Assembly: GCA_007449985.2 (NCBI GenBank)
Contig: VIIQ02000205.1
Location: 62,001 to 126,000, forward strand
DNA: 64,000 nucleotides
Direction: 5' to 3'
Source: Desmodesmus armatus
Taxonomy: Eukaryota > Chlorophyta > Chlorophyceae > Sphaeropleales > Scenedesmaceae
In this document: positions 1 through 12,642 of the stretch, in pieces
Layout of the letters: every line of letters starts with the position of its first letter
Numbering within the stretch: position 1 is the stretch's first letter
The notes under the pieces: model-generated
What the model was told of the DNA's origin: nothing
The model's database searches: none
Seen by the model: the letters and a program-made list of their open reading frames with translations, nothing else
Program-made: the position numbers and the translations under genes

Positions 1-39
1 GTAGCCCCTGTGAGCAGGCGGGCCGTGCTGGCCACGTAC

Positions 40-3000
40 GTTGTCCACCCACAGGGGGGCTGTTGATGCAAAGGTGATGTCCAGGGCTGACAGCAGGGCA
101 GACAGCCTGCAGGCAGCGCAACCCTCCTTGTTGCTCATGCCTGTACTGTACCGTACTGTATTGTACTGTACTGCACTGTACTGAGCTGCATGGTACGGTA
201 CGGTAACGTACTGTACTTTACTGTATCCGCAGGCAACACCCCCCCCCCCCAACAGCTCATACTCTGGTCTGACACTCCAACATGCATTGTGTTGCAGTGC
301 AATGTACTGTGCTGCAACTGCACTTGACTGTACTGCTCTGTTCTACACTGGCAGCAGCAGATTTGGCAAGTTTATTTGACATGTCGACTATGTTGTGTTG
401 TTGTCACAGGTAGGGTGGGCACCACCAAGTGATGCTAGCCCAAGAAGACATGCTGCACAAGCTGCTTCCTGGTCCCTGCCAGACTATGGTAGCAGCTGCC
501 ACAAGTCATATGATGCTGAGGGCCCCCAGCCTGAGCGCCCACAGTTATTCGCCTGCCACTACACCAACTGTTGCATTCTGCAATTGGCAACTTTCCCTGT
601 ACAGCAGACGTTTTCCAGCCCAAGGGATACCCCCAAAGGTGCTGCACAATCCCTTTTGTGATCCCTCCTGGTGACATGCGGCAGATGCAAAAGACTATAT
701 GATTCTTCCCGCTTCACACCTCCCCAGCGCTAGCATGTACGCACCCGCCTGCCACCACTCCCGCTTTTGCTGCCATGCTCCTGCCTGAGGCCAACTCATG
801 CTCTGTCAGGACTCCCACAGCCTGCACAGCAAACGGCCCAGCATGGCACAGCAGACAATGCTGTTAGGGTTAGCCTTACTGGGGACACTGCGGCTGCACA
901 GCCTGCACAGAAGAACCCATATAACGTCTCTACCCTGCCCCCTGGGTGGAGAAGGCACTGAGCAGACCATCTGTTGAGGCGTGGCCCTGTAGGCACAGCT
1001 CCAGTAAGTGCACGAGGGTACTGAAGTGGTGCGAGAACAGCGCTGACCCCCGGGGGGGGGGGCGTCAGGTGCGCACACTGTGGCTGCGCATGAGAGGGAG
1101 GGGGGGGGGCTTGTTGAGGTTGGTAGGGGTGGTGGTGGTGGAGTAGGCGCTGAGAACATGTCTACTGAGACAACAGCCCTCTGTGGCGGGGTGGCAGACC
1201 CCACGCAATTGCACCACACCCTGCGTATATGTGACAGGCCAGCGGGGTTTGGGTCAACTGGTACCGGACCCCACGACCTGGGTTTAGACGCGCGTGCGCC
1301 CACCCCACACACACGAGCGCCTTTGGTGCGGAGATGTGTGTCGGGCTGGAGCGCCTACAGGTGATGGCTTCAGAGGACGCCAAACGACATTTGTCCGTCC
1401 TTATACCATGCTGCCGCAAAAAATCTTCTGCGACAGAAGAATTCTCAGAGCGCAGACGGGCAGCCAGAGCACCGGCAGGCAGTTCCCACACCTGCCTGGA
1501 ATACATCCAGCCCCCTGTGTCCAACCAGTCCGATCCCACCTGCGGACCAATCCCAGCCTCCCACGCTCTCCAGCCCCAAGCCCTGTCTTGCCTCCCATCC
1601 ACCCCCCCTTCAGCCCCCCCCCCCCACTCACATCCATCAACAGTGCCTGCAGGTACTGGCTGTAGCTCTGCTGCGTGATGTCCAGCTCCCCCAGAAGGTC
1701 GAGCAAGCCCTCCCCTTTTGAAGCAATCCCCTCGTCAGAGTCTCGTCCGCCACCACGCCCAAAGCCGCCGCCGCTGCCGCCGTTGCCGCGGCCTCCTGCC
1801 CCTCCTTGGCCGATGCCCTCCGCCATTTCAAGGATTTTCTGGTAGAGGGCTGCAGGGCACAGCAAGCATCAGCGGGGCCAAGGGGAATGAGTTGGACGTA
1901 CACAGCGTGGGGGTATTGTGGGATTTCAACTGTTTGGCCATAAACTACTGTCACGATCGGTCGCTTCATTCGTGTACAATATTGCTGCCGCTGCAGCATT
2001 TTGGTTCCTGTAGAGACTCAAACAGCTAGCGCTAGCTAGAGTCCCGGTCCTATCTTGCCTGCTCAACACCATGACCACCGGCACCAGCGCAAAACAACAT
2101 CAAGTCATGTCCTGATGTCACTCACCGCTCAGGATCTTTACCCCGCAGTCCAGCCTGTCGAGCAGCTCCGCCTGGTCTCCGCCAGACACTGCAGCAGCAG
2201 CCGCAGGGTGGTGCTGCTGCTGCAGCATCAGCATCCCCTCCGACGCCCTCCCGGAGCTGATGTTGTCCTGTCCAAAACATGCAGCAGTGAAACGACACGA
2301 GTGAGGTCCCCAGGAGATGCTGTTGCGCACGGCACTTGCACATCCATTCAGCTGCCTTTGGCATACCAGGGCATGGGCAGGGCAAGGCCAGGCACAGCGC
2401 TAGCATATCGTTGCCATGTCTATGATAGCCGTTCGGCTTGGGTAGGGCGTGAGCACTTGCCGTAGGGCGTAAGCGCTAGTGTTTAGCCAAAGGCTATGAT
2501 ACAAGGTGTACAAGCAGAGAAGCCCTAGCCAAAGGCTATGATACAAGGTGTACAAGCAGAGAAGACTGCTCTGCAGCGCAGCAGTATGGAGTATGGAGTA
2601 GCTTAGGGCGGTAGGGTAAGCAACACCCACCTTGACAACCTCCTGTGCCCGCTCCATCTCTGATATTGCGCCCAGCAGCTGGTCAGTGGTGAGGTCAAAG
2701 GAGGCGTTGCTGTTGCAGGCATCCTGTGGGGTAAAGAACGAGATTGTCAGCAAGACATCGCCGACAGCAACCATCAGCACCATCCATGATGCATGCTACA
2801 CGCACTGAGGCAGAGTAAATGGTGTCAGGAACAAAGCCTGCCGTGCGTTGCACATGGCACCAGCTTGGGCCCCCTGCCCATCACAAGTGATGGGAAGGTG
2901 TACACCTCTACAGCCAGTACCTGGATTTTCTGTGCCACATCAACAGTGGTGACCGTGCTACTTCAATGCAGCCTTGGCATCCTGTTGCCAGCTTGTTGCA

Positions 3001-6000
3001 TCCCGTCCCCCAACTCGCAAAAACTTCCGACCTGCTTGCCCAGGCACATACTTCAGTGGTATGGGCCTTTGCCACAAGAGCCCATCCCAAAACACCCATT
3101 TTGAATGCTGTTGGGCAGCGGCAAGAAACCCAATCCCTGCCCCACCTCCTCCCCAGGTTCCATCCACTGAATTCACTGAAGGTGTGGCACACCTGCCTGG
3201 TGTTGTCAGCCTTGTCAACACCACCCCCCTGCCCCAAAGCCAAGGTCATGTGGCCAGTTTCTGCACCCCACATCCTCGGCCCCCTGCCCTGCGGACCCAC
3301 CGCAACTCATTGGAACCTCAAAATCACCCCTGGCAAATTACCGCTTGCAAAATCACAGTCATCACATGGCTGTGCAGTTGCCAACCACCGTCATTAAACC
3401 CTAGCACAAAAACTCTCACACCTGGATGTTGTGTGCCTCGTCTACGATGATGACAGCGTTGGTCCAGTTGATGGTGCTCAGCTGGGAGCGGCTGGATGAG
3501 TCAACCAGGTAGTTGTACGGCATAAAGATGACGTCAGCGGTGCCAGCTAGGTCACGGGACAAGAAGTACGGGCACACCTGCACGTGCAAGGTACGGCACA
3601 TCGCGATGGTGACTCAACATCCATGCATAGTGTGAGTGCGTGCAAACACCCGCCATCCAGGCAATGACGCCCTTTGCATAGTGCGTTGGCTGCATGCAAG
3701 GTTGCGATGCAGGCATCCTGCTGCCGGTACCGTGTTACGCCAGCTGGCTTGATTGGCTAGATTCACAACAATGGGATGTGTGCTGTGCCCATGCAGAGTT
3801 GACTACTCCTGCCCCCTGCTCAGATGATGACTAGCAACGCACACGTAGGGCAGACACTACCCCTCTGAGCGCAGGGGCATACGAGCCTATGAGCAACCAC
3901 AAGATCACATGGTTAGCCTCCTGGCCTCCGATCAACACCACTATAACAGTTGGCTCCCCATGGGGTGTTCAGGCCACGGCCTGAACCATGTAACAGTAAC
4001 ATCAAAGATTCAACAGGAAGGAGAAGCTTGCTGCAGGTGTGCACTCGCCTCTGCATGCTTGCCCACTTTGTTGAGTTCCTCGATGTCAATGGGTGCAGGA
4101 GGTGTGGCACTGCTGGTCAGCTCCTGAGTGACCTTATCCTGCCGGTGCTTCGTGTGCCTGCACAGCAGCATAGGAAGGGACAGGGCAGTACCAGCACCAC
4201 CTGGGGATGCAGTCGAATTGGCCGGACGCTAGCAAGCTTATCAGCCCAGCCGTGCGTGTGCAGCGCTGCGCTAGTGTTGTGAAAAGCTCGCCCGCCTAGC
4301 CGCTTCACACAGGCTTACGCAACACAGCGATGGCAGAGATGCAGTTTCCTCCATTTTGACAAGGCAGCGAATGTGCCTTCACTTGCAGCCGCGCCCAGGA
4401 AGATGGCAAGGTTGGGGACTCAATACATACTGCTACTCAATGCATGTTGCACCTGCAGCAGTGCATCCCATCAATGGCGCTCTTACCAGCCACTTGCTGA
4501 TATCACAACGCCACAGAATCATTTGAAACTTACCACCTGCACTGCTTGTGCTGCACCAGCGCCCTGCATGTGAAGTTTCCCGCCTGCCCTGGCAGCTTGA
4601 GCACCTTCTCATTCAGGCACAGCTGGTTGCGGGACCCCAGCACAGTGGTGCGCACCCTGCATGATTGCACACACAGCAGATGTCATAAGTGTCAACACAC
4701 ATGCCAAGTGCATATGTGTACACAGCCGCCCAAACGTGATCAGTACATGAATGCATGCACACTACGTCATCCACCTCAAACGTCACACAGGGTGCACGCA
4801 CAGCTGGGCAGAAACATGCGCCACTACTGCAGGGGCGCCCAATCCGTAACAATCCAGTATTTCCCCCGACGCTGCCACTGCAACACAAACCATGCCCCTC
4901 TCTCACTTGTAGGTGGTGTTGCGCAACTCCTTTATGACCTGTGCCAGCTGGCTGTGTGTCCTGCTGGTGTACACGATGGTGGGCCCCTTGTGCTGGGCTG
5001 CTGCTGGGTCACGGGGGGCACCAATCCCTGCCTACAAGCAGACGCAACAGGGCAGACAGAGCCTGAGTGTCAGTTCAGAGTCTGACTCTATGTCGCAGCA
5101 GTTTTAAGTGCTGGTCTAAGGGAACACAAATCAACTTGTGAGCAAGACCAACAGCACCTCCAGAACAACGGTCACCCAGGATGGCAGAGGCAACTGCAGT
5201 TGGCACAGCCAAAGTCGAAACCACAGTCAAAGTCACAGTCAAAACCACAGTCAGGAGCACGGGCACGGGCGCCATTGCAGTGACAGGGAACAGCTACACT
5301 ACCAAGCGCGCCGGCGCTGTCCTGCACATAATGTGACCACACAGCAATGCTTCGGGCTGCAGGCCAGACCAGAGGCACACTGCTGGAACACAGTCCCACA
5401 TCACTGCTGGCTCTATTGTAAGCACAGTTCAAACGAGAGGCAGCATGTATGCCATCCTCACTCACCTGCTGCTGCTTGTAATCGTACAGGGTCAGCGCAT
5501 TGGCAGCTCCCTCTGGGTTGTCAGAGGCGGCTGCTGCTGCATTCTGCCAGGCCGCACAGCAGCAATGTTGACGCGGTGACAAGACGGAAGCAGCACACAC
5601 ATGCGCAAGCAGGCATCGTCAGTGTGTGAGGGTTAGCCCTGCCCTCTACTGCTGTGTTGTGTATGTGCTCGGCTGTGGCAGCTACTTGCGCATGACACCA
5701 GTGTATGCAGGGCAAATCGCCCATACATGCATCACTGCTCAGGCACACCAGCTGAACCTGCTCTGATGCTTGGTGGTCAGTTAGTGGCCCATCTTGTTTC
5801 CTTGAACCAGTGCTGTGCTGCTGACAATGCACTGAGCCCCTGCCACACTGCACCCATGGGCTGCTGCTGCGTGTTGCTCCCGCTGCCACTGCTGGTGCTG
5901 GTACTGCATCTTGCTACTAGTGCTGTGTGCTGGTGCTGTGTTTCCCTGGTGATGGTGTGGGTGTCTGTCTGGGTGCTGCATAGCGCTGGTGTTGCATGGT

Positions 6001-6870
6001 GCATATACTGCCACTGCAGGTGTGTTGGCGCACACCCGTTTCATGAAGGCTTGCCGCCATGCCAGGGTCGCACACAGCAGGCACAACGTCTTTCCTGTGC
6101 CTGTGGGGCTCTCCAGCAACGCATTCTCCGACTGCAAGACACCAGCACATGTGCACGTGTTAGTCATACTGCAGCTGGCTCTCACTTTTGCCATGCTGGC
6201 TTCTGGTGTGCAACTGCTGCTGCGGCCAGCATGACCCCATGTCTTGCATATTTTGAGAGCTGCGCACAGTGATGTGCTGCCAAGCACTGGTGCAGCGAAC
6301 TCTGCTGCTATAGCCCTGCATGGCTGCTGCTTGCCTGATGAGTGAATCAGCTGTCCCCCCTGATGCAAGGACGTGACTGTCAGCTTGCGAGTATGTGGCA
6401 AGCAGGTGCCCCTGTGCTGCAGCATGTTTCATGGGAGCCAGCTGGCTGGGACCGCTCAGATACTGGAATCTTTTGACTCATGATCATGTGTTGTCGTCGT
6501 ATTCTGATGCACACGGTTGTTGATGTTTTGACCCCTGGCCACCGCAGCTTACCTGATCCAAGGCTGCCAGCACTTTCTCCATGTACGCCAACTGCAGGAA
6601 AAGCAGCATGACCCACACCGCAGGAGACAGGCTAGGGATGCAGGGCACAGCTGAGGGGTGTGCTAGCGAGCATCAGCAAGCCTGTGATCAAGCTATCCTT
6701 GAGCCAACATATGGCCCTGTTGGATCATGTCATGCGGGAGCTGAGTGGTGGCAACAGCAACATGTGCACACCATGCAAAAGTCACTGCTGCACACATCGG
6801 CACATACCTGGCACTCGTATGCCTCATGCGGGAACTCCACATCATATCCATTGATTTGGTAGAGTGGCAT
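40..6870 (-). CDS. RTEL1: RTEL1-type DNA helicase (5' part; runs off left edge)
   Basis: Iron-sulfur superfamily 2 helicase that unwinds D-loops, G-quadruplexes and telomeric T-loops in the nucleus. Exons on the minus strand: 6808-6870 (start [20 protein letters not shown], the family N-terminus), 6553-6591, 6036-6131 (Walker A SPTGTGKT), 5466-5543, about 4907-5031 (YTSRTHSQL motif Ia), 4537-4656 (VLGSRNQLC, start of the Fe-S region), 4049-4157, 3422-3577 ([19 protein letters not shown]), 2631-2723, 2126-2267, 1632-1849 and probably 40-106. Phases agree across the first eleven. The intron after exon 7 must use a GC donor (4048-4047) to keep frame. A Gly-rich insert lies in exon 11. An exon is probably missing between 107 and 1631, because the 40-106 exon needs a different incoming phase. 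Helicase motifs III-VI would lie beyond the left edge. Identity is firm from motif order; small exons may be off by a few bases. Confidence 0.9.
135..345. repeat. CTGTA-type short tandem repeat in an RTEL1 intron
   Basis: A degenerate run of CTGTA/GTACT units (best at 140-225, weaker at 305-345) lies in the intron between the last two visible RTEL1 exons. A poly-C tract at 240-250 interrupts it. No gene is visible here. Confidence 0.6.
2484..2564. repeat. 39-bp tandem duplication in an RTEL1 intron
   Basis: Two copies of a 39-bp segment starting tagccaaaggctatgataca lie at 2484-2522 and 2526-2564, between the exons at 2126-2267 and 2631-2723. They look identical and are non-coding. Confidence 0.85.
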
Positions 6871-8030
6871 GTGCTGAGTGGCCACTGACACAGCAAGACA
6901 GCTGCCGGTGACAGCTGTTCCCGTGCTGCCTCACCCCACCCCTCCTCCTGTTCGCTGCTGTGGGAGGCGTGATTGGCTTATGACTCGTAACGTTTGTCAT
7001 GCATGTTTCAACCACGCTGCTTCAACAGACAGGCTGGCAGGTGCAAGTGAGCAGCAGATCAGATGAGCAGATAAGCTTGGGAAACTTGTTTTCCCTCAGT
7101 ACCTGATGACCAACACGTTCGTCTGAATGGAATTACCGATTCAACAAGCTTTGAGAGGCACAGATATGCGATGCCTGCTGTGTAGGCAGCATTAGTCATG
7201 ACAAATTTGAACGCCAACTGCCAAGGGTTCGAAAAAGCAAGATGGCTTCCGCACACAGCTGCTTCTGCTTTGCGACTGTTCGTGATATGCACAGCAGTCA
7301 CTTCAATTTGGTTTTCTGCTGCCACGTGGCAGGGTTTTCAATGGCACGGCTGCTACCTCAGGTGAACATCCTGGCAGGCCAGCAGCGATCATGTACACAC
7401 GGGCTACGTCAAGATCCAGGACACCGTAGCATGTGCAGCAAACCCTTCAGCACAGTCTGCATCGCTCAGGTCCTGCAGCTAGCAGACATCCCATCGGCAG
7501 CTGAGCACTTGAACAGGTGGCAGGGCTGGCACACAGCCTACACAGCCGTTTACTGCCCCTTGTGTTCACAGCTTGGATCAGCAGATGGTGACAACTTGAA
7601 AACACTGGTTTCACGAATGATCTGGCGCCAGTTGTTGACGCCATGCAGTGTTGATGTTGTACCTTGTGGAAAACAGATGTTGTACCTTAGGTTCAACATG
7701 GTCAACTCTGCCTGCGAGCAGACCTCAACTGACAGGTAGCACTGGTTACACTGCAACGCCCTCAGCATCAGATATTTAATGACAACATTGCTAGCATCTG
7801 CTGGCCCTTGAGCGACAGCACAGCTTGTTTCTGAGTGTCTTTCCAAGCAGCGTGCATGCAAAGACTACAGCTGCAAACATCGGCAGCTGCTGGCATGGCA
7901 GCACTATGCAACCCGCAAGGGAGCCAGGGGTGCATGGCGGGACTGACACATATTCTTCACGTGCAAAGACATGATTGAGAACACGGCAATCGCATAGCGG
8001 CCAAGGTGTCTGGCTGGCTGGCAACGCTGA
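6871..8030. other. Intergenic: RTEL1 promoter side and 3' end of the polyQ gene
   Basis: No convincing exon on either strand. It holds the upstream region of RTEL1 and the 3' UTR of the leftward polyQ gene, whose likely UGUAA poly(A) signal is at 7746-7750 on the minus strand. A 165-codon plus-strand open frame at 7242-7739 has no recognisable domain or codon pattern and I do not call it. Confidence 0.5.
7746..7750 (-). terminator. UGUAA poly(A) signal of the polyQ gene
   Basis: TGTAA read on the minus strand, about 280 bases downstream of the stop codon at 8031. UGUAA is the usual poly(A) signal of chlorophyte nuclear genes. Confidence 0.5.
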
Positions 8031-9312
8031 TCAGCTCCCCTGGCTAGCGTGCTGCACTGCGCGCTGCATCAGGCTGAAGATCTTGTCAGGGTGGACGGTG
8101 TTGGGCACCAGCTGCAGGTACTGCAACAGCAGACAGCAATCATTGGCACAGACAAGGGTCAACCCACAGTGTGCAGCAACATGTAGCGCAACCAGGAACT
8201 GAGGTGATGGCTCATCACCACCCCAGGTGGTGCACACAGTCTGCACATGCTGGGCAAATACGGCTGCTGTCCGCCCTGGGCCACTGCCCATTGCTCATGT
8301 TTGGAGTGGAGCTTGCTGCCTGGACACGTGTTCAACCCGCAGTGCCACACAAGCAGCAGAAAGATGTTGGCAGAGTATAGTGGATGGAACTGCAGTGCAC
8401 GCCCACCTTGAGCTTGGTTTTGAACGCTGCCACTCGTCGGTCACCAGCTGGGGCCTGCTTCAGCGCCGTGAATGCTTCATTCAGCCCAAGCAGCAGCTGC
8501 CCATCTGCATCCAACTGTGCTGGCAGTATCCTCGCATTGTACAGCTGCAGCAGCATGTCCTCCTCAAGATCCAAGGCAGCAGCACTGCTGCTGCCGCCAC
8601 TGCTGCCACCATTGCTGCCACTGCTGCTGCCATCACCAGGGCTTGAGATGTGCTGGATCAGCACAGACAGCGTCTCCTTCAGGGCTGCAGGGTCGGGACC
8701 CTCAGCACACAGCTCAAGGTACTGCAGGCAGGGCAAGGCAAATACAGGCAATGCAAGGCAAGATAAGAACATCAGGAGTAATGGAGCAGCCTCACTGAGA
8801 CATGCTGGCAGCATGTTGGGGTACCCAAGTTAGGTGCATAAGGAAAGTGACACTAGCGCTGGGCCAGTCACTCTACCTCTGGCCATGCTTGAACTTTCGA
8901 ACTGCCATCTGTAACATCCCCACTACAAAAGTAGTCGGCCCCAGTGCAGACTGTCACAATTCGTGCCAATTGCTCTGCTTCGAGGCAGTATGCACATAAC
9001 AAGTGGACGCAGGGCATGGACCAGCCTGCTACATGACGTAAAGCCACATGCAACACGACATCTGTACCTTCAGACAACCACCATGGCTAGCGCCCAACAC
9101 AGCACAACCAACAGACCGTCTCGCCTCACCTTTGCACCCCTAGTCAGCTGCTCCATCCAGGAGTTCCCTCCGTCACTGCCGCTGGTCAGTGCGCTGCGCA
9201 CGTCCTGCAGTGCACCCCCCAGGCCTGCCAGCAGGCCTGCATCCCTGTCCAGCCCTGCAGGGTGCAGCTTGGTCCAATACACTTCGAACAGCCTGCCCTC
9301 TGTAGCCACAAA

Positions 9313-9349
<37 letters not shown>

Positions 9350-11504
9350 ATGTCTGAGGTGCTGACAGTGCGTGAGATTTTGACGTTGTTGATGAGCATG
9401 CGGAAGAGCACTTCCACTTGCTTGTCCTTTGCCTGACAGCTCAGGGCCTGCTGGATGTGCTGCAAGCCACAAGAAAGCATGCATCATGGCAGCAGGCAAG
9501 TACATGATTGGTAAAAAATTATGTCAAGTCATGTGAAGTTCAACATGTTTGGTGCCGCCATGTCGGCGCTAACGCAATAGCCCATCTGCAGCGTCCACTG
9601 TCCACAAGCGCAGGATGCTGATGCATCATCCATACGATTATGCACGTGTTCATCACATGTCGCACATGCAGCACATGCAGCACCCAATGCGCTCAGTACT
9701 AACAGTCATTCCTTCTATCTTGACAGGGTCATCCACGCTGCAGGCCTCTTGCCGCCTGGCAAATCACAAGCCACATGCAGCGCAGCTACAGCTCATGAAG
9801 GTTGACGGACCACCACATTGGCACCGCCTTAGCATTACAAAGTTCTAGGTGTCAAATTGAATAATCGAAGGAAAAGGTTACCCTCGCAGCCCTACCTTGA
9901 AGTCACGGTGAAATCTGCTCAGCTGCGGCCCCTGCTGCTGCTGTTGCACATTGTGCATCGCCTCATGTAGTGCCAACAGCACCTCACCCTGTGGGTCCAG
10001 GCCTGCAGGCTGCAGCACGTGCTCATACACCCTCACAAGCTCGTCTTCTGCAGAATCCAGGGACACACCACCGTCCCCTTGCTGCTGCTGCTGAGGTGGC
10101 GGCTGCTGCTGCTGCTGAGGCGGCCGCTGCTGCTGCTGCTGCTGTTGCTGCTGCTGTTGCTGTGGCTGCTGTGGTGAGGTTGACTGCGGAATAGCCTGCA
10201 CAGCTCTCATGCCAGGGCTGGGTACCACAGGTGCTGCTGCTGTTGCTGGTGCTGCAGGTGCTGCCAACACCAGAGGTGGTGGTGCTGGTGCTGCTGCTGC
10301 TGCTGCTGCTAGTACCAATGGTTCTGCTGCACCAGCAGCAGGAGCTGCGCGTGCAGCAGCTGTGGCAGAAAAAGGAACAGACTGCAGACCTGGAACTGCA
10401 GCAGTAGGCGCATCCAGCCCTGTGGCTGCTGCTGCAACTGCAGCTGCAGCAGGAGCAGCAGCAGGAGCTGAGGCAGGAGCAGTAGCAGGAGCTGAGGCAG
10501 GAGCTGTATCAGGAGCTGCAGCAGGATCCACAACCAGCCCTGCATTAGGAGCCGCACCTGGTGCTGCAGCGGAAGCTGGAGCCGCATCTGGCGCTGTAGA
10601 AGGACGCCAGCTGTCGTCTGAGTCTGCCGCCTCCTCCTCTTCATGTATGTCTTGGCTGGTCTGTGTACACAGGGGCAGATGCCCGGGGGCGTGCCTTGGC
10701 ACGCTGGGCTGGTGATGCAAAGTGAGGGCTGTTTGAGTCAGAAGGGGCGGCAGCAGCACCAGCAGCAGCGGCACGTGTCGCACAAGCTGCAGGAGCCAAG
10801 GCAGGTATTGCTGCTGCTGCTGCCGCGGTAGTCATGCCTGTAGGGGGTGCAGCATGCCATGCAGCAGACTTCTGGTATTGTTCTGTCCTGAGGGGCCTGT
10901 ACACCTCCAGCTGCTGCTGCAGCTGATTGTCCAGGCCTTGCAGGATGTTGTCCGGCACGTCAGCCCTGATCAGCTGGCACTGCTGCAGCATACGCTGCAG
11001 TGCGCGCAGGTAATCAAAGGCTGTGCTGGGGTTCAGGGGTTTCGTGCCTGTTGCGCTGCCACTCCCATGGTGAGGCCCTTGCTGGTGCTGCTGCTCTGCT
11101 GTAGCTGTGTTGCTGCTGCTACGATGCACCTCAACTCGCTCAGAGAGGTAGGAGAAGTATGTTGAGGGCAGCTGCTGTAGGAGATGAGACACCAGGAGCT
11201 GAGACCCCTGACCCTTCTGCTGCTGCTGTGCCACGTACTGCAGAGCGTTCACCATTACGCGAGCCACCTCTTTCAGACCGCCATGCTGTCCACCGCCTGC
11301 TGTCTCGCAGCTTGATAGGTGCTCGTGATCCAGGTGGTGCTGCAGCTGCTGCAGAGTGAGTGGGGTGGAACGCCCTGTTGCAGCAGCTGCTGCAGCTGCT
11401 GGCGTAGACTCGTGTTCCTGCTGCAGATGCCGCTGCTGCTGATCACGCACAATGCCTCTGTGTCTCTTGGGCAGTGGTGCTGCGGGTGCTTCGTCCCTGT
11501 CCAT
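8031..11504 (-). CDS. PolyQ/Ala-rich protein with repeated unknown helical domain
   Basis: Function not recognised. Start MDRDEAPAAPLPKRHRG at 11504; exons end at 9896, then 9130-9459, 8407-8721 and 8031-8120 (stop). These junctions are GT-AG and in phase; total about 730-780 residues. The first exon block changes frame near 10624-10783. An intron of 79-160 bases (donor at 10702, 10759, 10774 or 10783; acceptor at 10624) would fix this; otherwise it is a frameshift. Two motifs recur. One reads like L-PAxLDxDGxLLLGLxEA followed about 20 residues later by FxxxxK (seen as HVLQPAGLDPQGEVLLAL, KLHPAGLDRDAGLLAGL, RILPAQLDADGQLLLGL). The other reads LQYLxL...P..I..L.Q, just after exon starts. Long Gln runs, an Ala/Pro-rich stretch and an acidic patch (HEEEEAADSDD) suggest a nuclear regulator, but that is inference only. 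Confidence 0.65.
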
Positions 11505-11594
11505 CTGGGCAGGTCAATGCCCACCGATTGATGGCACGGCACACAGCACACAGCACACAGCGACAACAGCTCAAGTAGTCGATGATGACCAGCG

Positions 11595-11695
11595 AACGTG
11601 ATGAGATCAACAAACGAAAGCTTTGACCAGCTGCTTAGGCCCAGCTATCTCCACAAACGTTGGTCAAAGCTTTCGTTTGTTGATCTCATCACGTT
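11595..11695. repeat. Perfect 35-bp inverted repeat with 31-nt loop
   Basis: Arms 11595-11629 and 11661-11695 are exact reverse complements (arm starts aacgtgatgagatcaacaaa), separated by 31 bases. The arms match over all 35 bp. It sits about 90 bp upstream of the polyQ gene start. It could be a microRNA/siRNA precursor or a tiny foldback (MITE-like) element; no flanking target duplication is obvious. Confidence 0.85.
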
Positions 11696-12642
11696 TGTCC
11701 GAGGGTCGAAGTATATCATCACCTGGGATGAGTCGAACAATGAAAATAAATCTCTTAAGAACTCAATGGCAGCGTTTTTTTTGTGACACCACACTGAGAG
11801 AGAGTGATACGCGCGATGAGGACAATGACGAGTGACAGGTGAATGCATTCACCGTTCATGAAAGTTCACAGTCACTGATCAGTGATTCAGGAGTGTCTGG
11901 CTGTAACAGCTGCCCATGGGCTCCAGGGTGAGGGGGGGCTGCCTCAGAGCAGGCCAGTGAGCATTCAAAGCTAACCAGCTACTGCGCATACTAGTACTAT
12001 GCGTAGGCTACCGTGTTCAACAGCACTTCATGAATCTGAATCAAGGTTCCACAGCGGATGATCCTGGCATCACACAGGCATGTGTGAAGGTGAAATGTAC
12101 CAGTCGCTCTGCTGTTACCAATACGGCTGCGCATCTCCAAAGCAAGGCCCCTCCACCGCTCTACCTGACGGAAGCCTTCGTCATTAGTTTTGCTTAATGA
12201 ACCATGCAGATGCCATCTGCATCAAGGCTTGCCCGATGGGCTCACATCCAACTTTGAGTCTTCATGTGTGTAAACGACCTCAGCTCTACCCTAGAGCAAT
12301 GAGACAACAATGCAGTGACGCTCTGGCAACGTCAGCTCAGGCTGATAAGTGACCTTGCATGGTGCACGCGTGAGCATGCATACAACTATGCAACACTCTA
12401 TCGGTGAGGCTGCAACAACAATCCAGCACGGGGCAATACAACAACACAACGCTGGCCCAGCAGACCTGTTGTAGCTGAGCAGCAACTGAAGCCGGCAATA
12501 TATGTTTTACACTAGTACTTTGCATTTCCACCAGCCTCACCAAAGCCATCATGATGATCAGATGGCTGGAATGCACCCACTGGGCACAGCAATAGTGTAT
12601 ACACTGTCACAGCCTGTCAAAGTCTAGCAGTAGTACACGCAC
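11696..12642. other. Intergenic, no gene seen; two perfect palindromes
   Basis: No exon recognised. Two perfect palindromes occur close together: 16 bp at 11838-11853 (ggtgaatgcattcacc) and 14 bp at 11872-11885 (tcactgatcagtga). The right end is 3' flank of the Cys-rich gene. Confidence 0.5.

Noticed and set aside
1162..1602. Minus-strand 146-codon frame as an RTEL1 exon
   Set aside because: It does not resemble RTEL1 and lies partly in the intron after the exon 1632-1849.
7242..7739. 165-codon plus-strand frame
   Set aside because: No recognisable motif and no splice context; it overlaps intergenic and 3' UTR sequence.
10641..10783. Frameshift mutation in the polyQ gene
   Set aside because: An ordinary intron with GT donor and AG acceptor can reconcile the two frames, so a mutation is not required.
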